DNA from: JACDET01 sp035568375
GTDB lineage: Bacteria > Patescibacteriota > Microgenomatia > Levybacterales > UBA12049
Length of the DNA stretch: 8,337 nt
Reading direction: 5' to 3'
Assembly (NCBI GenBank): GCA_035568375.1
Contig: DATMOG010000039.1
Span: forward strand, 1-8,337
Made by a program: the position numbers and the translations under genes. The first letter of the stretch is position 1. Every line of letters starts with the position of its first letter. Shown here one piece after another: positions 5,378-8,337 of this stretch. The notes under the pieces are model-generated. The model had not been told where the DNA came from. It ran no database searches and worked only from the letters and a program-made list of their open reading frames with translations.

Positions 5378-6823
5378 ATGGAAGAAAAAATTGAAGAAGT
5401 CGTACATGCGCCTGTTGTTGCATTAGAAAAAGGATTTGATATCAGTAAAAAATTTAGCGAAAATATGGAGAGTGATATTCAAAAATTTGCAGAAGCACCA
5501 GCAATTGCTCTTGAAAAAGGTATTGCAATGGGTGAAAAAGCTGTTGCATTAAGTCAAGTAAAACACGCAAAAAGTTATTGGGCACTTTTAGGTCCCGGAC
5601 TTGTAACGGGTGCAGCTGATGATGATCCTTCAGGTATTGCTACCTATTCTCAAACGGGAGCACAATATGGTTTTCAACTCCTTTGGCTTGCGTTATTTAC
5701 TTTTCCGTTAATGGCAATTGTTCAAGAGATGTGTGCCCGCATTGGGTTAACAACTGGGCGGGGACTCGCTGGTAATATACGTATTCATTATCCAAAGTGG
5801 GTATTATATATTTGTGCTATTCTTCTTTTCGCAGCGAACACTTTAAATATTGGGGCAGATATAGGAGCAATGGCAAAAGCAGTACAACTTTTTTTCCCAA
5901 CTGGAAATTTTGTAATACTCACCATTTTTTTTACATTCTTTATTTTACTTATCCAAGTGTATACTCCCTATGAGCAGTATGCAAAATATCTCAAATATCT
6001 TGTTCTTGTTCTTTTTTCTTATGTTGCAACAGCTCTTATTGTTCATCTTGATCCAGCAAAACTTCTTTATTATGCGGTTGTTCCTTCCATAACATTTTCT
6101 AAAAATCAGATTTTTCTTATTACCGGTATTTTAGGAACTACAATCTCACCTTATCTTTTCTTCTGGCAAACATCACATGAGGTAGAAGAAGATATTCTTC
6201 ATGGAAAAACATCTATTCGATTAAGACAGGAAAATGTTACAAAAAAAGAGATTAAGAATATGAGAATTGATGTTTGGAGTGGTATGTTTCTTTCAAATCT
6301 TGTTATGTTTGCAATCGTGGCAACATGTGCTGCGGTTCTTTTTGCTCATGGTATTACGAATATCAATTCTGCTTCTGATGCTGCAGCTGCTCTTAAACCT
6401 CTTGCCGGGAAATATGCCTTTATACTCTTTGGTATAGGTATTATCGGTATGGGACTTTTAGCAATTCCAACGTTGGCGGGGTCTGCTGCATATACCGTTG
6501 CTGAAAGTTTTCGATGGAAACAGGGTCTTTATCGAAAATTAAAAGAAGCACGTGCGTTTTATGGAGTTATCATTCTCTCTATGTTACTAGGCTTATCGCT
6601 TAATTTTTTAGGAATTGATCCAATTAAAATGCTTATTTATTCAGCAGTCGGGAATGGTCTCGTTGCACCTGTTATCCTCTTTTTCATTGTTCGTTTGGCG
6701 AGTAGTAAAAAAGTTGTTAAAGAGCGAGTTAACCATCCTATGATTACGCTTGTTGGTTGGATTACAACAGGCTTTATGGGAATAGCAGGAATAGCTACGA
6801 TTATTTCTCTATTCATGAGCTAA
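5378..6823 (+). CDS. Nramp (SLC11) family divalent cation transporter, variant metal site
   Basis: This 481-residue integral membrane protein belongs to the Nramp family (COG1914). The first helix begins LLGPGLVTGAADDDPSG (70-86). The canonical Nramp metal-site motif there is DPGN; here it is DPSG (83-86). In helix 6 the canonical MPH region is replaced by TTISPYLFFWQ (254-264), so the usual methionine ligand is absent. These changes resemble the Nramp-related magnesium transporter group, so Mg2+ or a broader substrate range is as likely as Mn2+ or Fe2+. About eleven helices can be counted between residues 68 and 480. The first 65 residues are cytoplasmic, charged and helical, and contain a duplicated motif (APVVALEKG at 11-19, APAIALEKG at 40-48). 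A perfect inverted repeat lies 33 bases upstream of the ATG. No clear Shine-Dalgarno is seen, only AAAAG. The gene is intact and strongly family-like. Confidence 0.93.
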   Translation: MEEKIEEVVHAPVVALEKGFDISKKFSENMESDIQKFAEAPAIALEKGIAMGEKAVALSQVKHAKSYWALLGPGLVTGAADDDPSGIATYSQTGAQYGFQLLWLALFTFPLMAIVQEMCARIGLTTGRGLAGNIRIHYPKWVLYICAILLFAANTLNIGADIGAMAKAVQLFFPTGNFVILTIFFTFFILLIQVYTPYEQYAKYLKYLVLVLFSYVATALIVHLDPAKLLYYAVVPSITFSKNQIFLITGILGTTISPYLFFWQTSHEVEEDILHGKTSIRLRQENVTKKEIKNMRIDVWSGMFLSNLVMFAIVATCAAVLFAHGITNINSASDAAAALKPLAGKYAFILFGIGIIGMGLLAIPTLAGSAAYTVAESFRWKQGLYRKLKEARAFYGVIILSMLLGLSLNFLGIDPIKMLIYSAVGNGLVAPVILFFIVRLASSKKVVKERVNHPMITLVGWITTGFMGIAGIATIISLFMS

Positions 6824-6843
6824 GTATTTCTACGCCAGTTGCA

Positions 6844-6849
6844 TATAAT
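6844..6849 (+). promoter_or_regulatory. -10 box of the second PsbP-like gene
   Basis: Perfect TATAAT eight bases before the ATG at 6858, with no good -35. The predicted start of transcription lies within about two bases of the ATG, so the message is leaderless or nearly so and independent of the transporter gene 34 bases upstream. Confidence 0.55.
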
Positions 6850-6857
6850 GCAAATAT

Positions 6858-7574
6858 ATGGATCAAAAAAATAACGCTTCTCATTCATATATTGCTTTAC
6901 TAAAACAGGTTAACTTGTTATTTATTAGTACCTGTTTTTTTTTAGGATTGCTCATTGCAATACCTTTTAGTATTGTAGGATATCGATTAGGATATATAAA
7001 CGGTAAGCAACAGGTGAAAGTAACGTCAGTAATCAACAAGAGTAAAATAATTGCTAAACAACAAAGTTCGATGCCTGGGAATGCATCACCCACGCTGTAT
7101 ACGCTTTCATATACTATTCCTGTCGGTTGGCGTAGCATCATATGGAATCCAACCACAGTTAGCACATCTAGTGCCATTGTTTCTCCAGATTATATTGGAA
7201 ATGATACTGCTCATAATGATCTAACTCCTCGGACGGGAATTGCTGTATTCATTTATCGATATCCAGAATTAATGAGTAGTTTGCAAGAATTGCGTGCTAA
7301 GACAGAAGAATCTGAAGATAATATGCAAAAAATTACTCAAACAGTTGTTAGTGGATTTCCTGCATACCATGCCATATTTGTCAGTACTGATAGTAATAGA
7401 GTTCTTGATCAGTATCATATTCTTAAAGGCACTGACCATTGGGTAATCAATTTTGTTCTTCCTGGGAATTCGTTACCTGCTGCGCAATATGAGGAACAAC
7501 GCTATAGTGTTGCGTTTAACGAATTGCTTCAATCTGTTCAATTTCAAGAATACTATAATAGTATCCAACAATAA
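6858..7574 (+). CDS. Membrane-anchored PsbP-like protein of unknown function
   Basis: The protein has 238 residues. After a short hydrophilic start, one helix spans about 18-42 (LLFISTCFFLGLLIAIPFSI), then a linker, then a globular domain from about 80 to 232. The domain begins YTLSYTIPVGWRSIIWNP, the strand-turn pattern of PsbP-like or DUF1795-like folds, and contains SGFPAYHAIFVS (165-176), DHWVINFVLP (193-202) and a closing helix with FNELLQSVQF (220-229). The orientation is N-in with the domain outside. Its architecture matches that of the frameshifted gene at 3845-4461, though the two are not close in sequence. PsbP-like domains in bacteria have no general enzymatic role; a binding or envelope function is a guess. 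It ends 66 bases before a bidirectional terminator. The fold assignment is by pattern and is moderate. Confidence 0.7.
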   Translation: MDQKNNASHSYIALLKQVNLLFISTCFFLGLLIAIPFSIVGYRLGYINGKQQVKVTSVINKSKIIAKQQSSMPGNASPTLYTLSYTIPVGWRSIIWNPTTVSTSSAIVSPDYIGNDTAHNDLTPRTGIAVFIYRYPELMSSLQELRAKTEESEDNMQKITQTVVSGFPAYHAIFVSTDSNRVLDQYHILKGTDHWVINFVLPGNSLPAAQYEEQRYSVAFNELLQSVQFQEYYNSIQQ

Positions 7575-7640
7575 AAGTAAAAATAGTTTTGGCATCTGTG
7601 GTCATCAGTATTAGTTTTTTTTCGATCATTCTTTTTCACA

Positions 7641-7672
7641 AAAAAAGCTCATTATAGAAAATGAGCTTTTTT
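7641..7672. terminator. Bidirectional intrinsic terminator
   Basis: AAAAAAGCTCATT (7641-7653) pairs perfectly with AATGAGCTTTTTT (7660-7672) around a six-base loop. Each strand reads a GC-containing stem ending in a run of T, so it can stop transcription of both the PsbP-like gene on the plus strand and the cold-shock gene on the minus strand. Confidence 0.9.
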
Positions 7673-7688
7673 AATAGGATGTTAATGA

Positions 7689-7886
7689 TTATCCTCGTGT
7701 TACATTTTTTGCACTTGGGCCTCTGTCTCCATTAACTACTTCAAAAGTGACTGTGTCACCAACTTGAATTTCATCAAAAGTTACGCCTCTTAAATCATTA
7801 GAATGAAAAAATAGATCTTTTGATTCGCCATCGCGACTAATGAACCCAAATCCTTTATCCATTTTAGTTTTTATTTTTCCGGTCAT
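7689..7886 (-). CDS. Cold-shock domain protein (CspA family)
   Basis: At 65 residues this is a full-length single cold-shock domain. RNP1 is KGFGFISRDG (11-20) and RNP2 is DLFFHSNDL (24-32), with the conserved aromatic residues F13, F15, F26, F27 and H28 that stack on single-stranded nucleic acid. The N-terminal MTGKIKTKMDKGFGF and the closing GPSAKNV are typical, although the usual Trp of the first strand (KWF) is replaced here by Lys-Met (TKMDKG). Such proteins bind RNA and single-stranded DNA and act as RNA chaperones in the cytoplasm. The start has the strongest ribosome binding site in the window and two likely promoters, consistent with high expression. The gene ends at a bidirectional terminator. 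Confidence 0.95.
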   Translation of the reverse strand: MTGKIKTKMDKGFGFISRDGESKDLFFHSNDLRGVTFDEIQVGDTVTFEVVNGDRGPSAKNVTRG

Positions 7887-7895
7887 AAATTAAAT

Positions 7896-7904
7896 ACCTC
7901 CTTT
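7896..7904 (-). promoter_or_regulatory. Strong Shine-Dalgarno of the cold-shock gene
   Basis: AAAGGAGGT on the minus strand, nine bases before the ATG. It stands out because most other genes here have no recognisable ribosome binding site. Confidence 0.85.
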
Positions 7905-7915
7905 CTTTAATATAG

Positions 7916-7924
7916 ATTATACCA
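7916..7924 (-). promoter_or_regulatory. Proximal extended -10 promoter of the cold-shock gene
   Basis: The minus strand reads TGGTATAAT, a perfect TATAAT with extended TG. It predicts a leader of about 23 bases that still contains the Shine-Dalgarno. Confidence 0.65.
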
Positions 7925-7926
7925 GA

Positions 7927-7955
7927 AATATAATAGAAATTTTATTGGATGTCAA
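7927..7955 (-). promoter_or_regulatory. Distal promoter of the cold-shock gene
   Basis: On the minus strand a perfect TTGACA (7955-7950) is followed after exactly 17 bases by TATATT (7932-7927), five of six to consensus. Together with the proximal box this makes a tandem promoter. Confidence 0.55.
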
Positions 7956-8011
7956 GTTAGAGTAAAAGCCCCTTTGGCTCCTCTTTGTAAGGCGAGGTTG
8001 TAGCCTTGCAT
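7952..8011 (-). CDS. Possible 19-residue ORF with strong Shine-Dalgarno
   Basis: AGGAGGTG (8028-8021, minus strand) lies nine bases before an ATG at 8011. The frame encodes 19 residues, beginning MQGYNLALQRGAKG, and stops at TGA (7954-7952), which overlaps the distal -35 box of the cold-shock gene. It could be a leader peptide, the start of a decayed gene, or a chance match inside a GC-rich repeat. Only the ribosome binding site argues for translation. Confidence 0.25.
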   Translation of the reverse strand: MQGYNLALQRGAKGAFTLT

Positions 8012-8076
8012 TTGCAAATTCACCTCCTGCTTTCCCTTTGGTTTCTATGTCAGCACAAGGCGCGCCAACATTACCA
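7967..8076. repeat. GC-rich intergenic block upstream of the cold-shock gene
   Basis: The region between the cold-shock gene (start 7886) and the window end has no convincing full-length gene. This block is much richer in GC than the flanks. It contains small inverted repeats: AAGGC (7989-7993) with GCCTT (8003-8007), and the palindrome TTGCA-TT-TGCAA (8006-8017), which compete for the same bases. It also holds GGCGCGCC near its right end (within 8062-8071). It may be a dispersed repeat, a gene remnant (one minus-strand frame is open across 7917-8228) or a structured RNA. Confidence 0.35.
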
Positions 8077-8279
8077 ATTATGGAGAGCGAATAATAACAA
8101 TGAGAGAAATGGAGAACAAGTCTATTTTGTTCTAAAATTATCGTAGTGTTTTCTAGTGATGTTAGGTCTCTTCTTGCATCTACTGGATAAGGTGAAAGTT
8201 TATACTGGGTTTCAAATTTTCTTCTCAACTGCTAATTATAGAGTTCTTTTACTGTTTTTATGCGGAAATTTTTAAATAG

Positions 8280-8311
8280 AATCGATTAGCAAATTACTTG
8301 ACTAATTGATT
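8280..8311. promoter_or_regulatory. Ten-pair inverted repeat at a probable promoter of an off-window gene
   Basis: AATCGATTAG (8280-8289) pairs with CTAATTGATT (8302-8311) with one G-T pair, around a 12-base loop. The right arm overlaps a TTGACT -35-like box (8298-8303). TATGAT (8314-8319) or TAAAAG (8321-8326, at 17 bases spacing) could be the -10. The window's last three bases are ATG (8335-8337), a possible start codon of the next plus-strand gene. The repeat may be an operator or an RNA hairpin. Confidence 0.35.
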
Positions 8312-8337
8312 AATATGATGTAAAAGTGGACAATATG

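Noticed and set aside
7917..8228. Minus-strand open frame of 103 codons upstream of the cold-shock gene
   Set aside because: It has no ribosome binding site, overlaps both cold-shock promoters, has odd composition across the GC-rich block and matches no family I know. It is more likely a repeat or remnant than a gene.
8159..8275. Plus-strand ORF of 38 codons
   Set aside because: It has no ribosome binding site or promoter and lies opposite another open frame in AT-rich DNA; chance is likely.

Overview
The window is AT-rich, with short intergenic gaps and many small single-pass membrane proteins. Two features point to a Candidate Phyla Radiation (Patescibacteria) genome, possibly Microgenomates: several TATAAT-type boxes sit so close to the start codon that transcripts would be leaderless or nearly so, and most genes lack a good Shine-Dalgarno. 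This placement rests on gene style and memory of such genomes, not on a marker gene. The genetic code looks standard: TAA and TAG end intact genes, and no intact gene needs TGA read as an amino acid.

Layout. 2-1491 (+): the 3' part of a LytR-CpsA-Psr (LCP) cell-wall polymer ligase, translationally coupled to a two-pass membrane protein. 1561-1627: a GC-rich, hairpin-forming intergenic element. 1630-2952 (-): a two-gene operon of a metal-dependent cyclase/formamidase-like hydrolase and a stand-alone class I glutamine amidotransferase. 3215-3598 (+): a DUF4234-like small membrane protein. 3601-5355: a patch of damaged genes. It holds a possible decayed frame (+), a membrane-anchored PsbP-like gene broken by a one-base deletion (-), an intact 83-residue Cys-rich membrane-anchored protein (-), and a possible pseudogene with two in-frame stops (-). 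5378-6823 (+): an Nramp-family divalent cation transporter with non-canonical metal-site motifs, preceded by a perfect inverted repeat. 6858-7574 (+): a second membrane-anchored PsbP-like protein. 7641-7672: a bidirectional terminator shared with the convergent cold-shock protein gene at 7689-7886 (-). 7950-8090: a second GC-rich intergenic block with a possible 19-codon ORF. 8280-8337: an inverted repeat and an ATG at the window edge.

Most recognisable products act at the cell envelope (LCP ligase, small membrane proteins, membrane-anchored PsbP-like proteins, metal transporter). I do not see a coherent new multi-gene defence or mobile system, and there is no transposase, CRISPR array, tRNA or rRNA. 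The best leads are the frameshifted and stop-containing genes at 3601-5355, the leaderless promoter geometry, the variant Nramp motifs with a duplicated N-terminal motif, and the two GC-rich intergenic elements.
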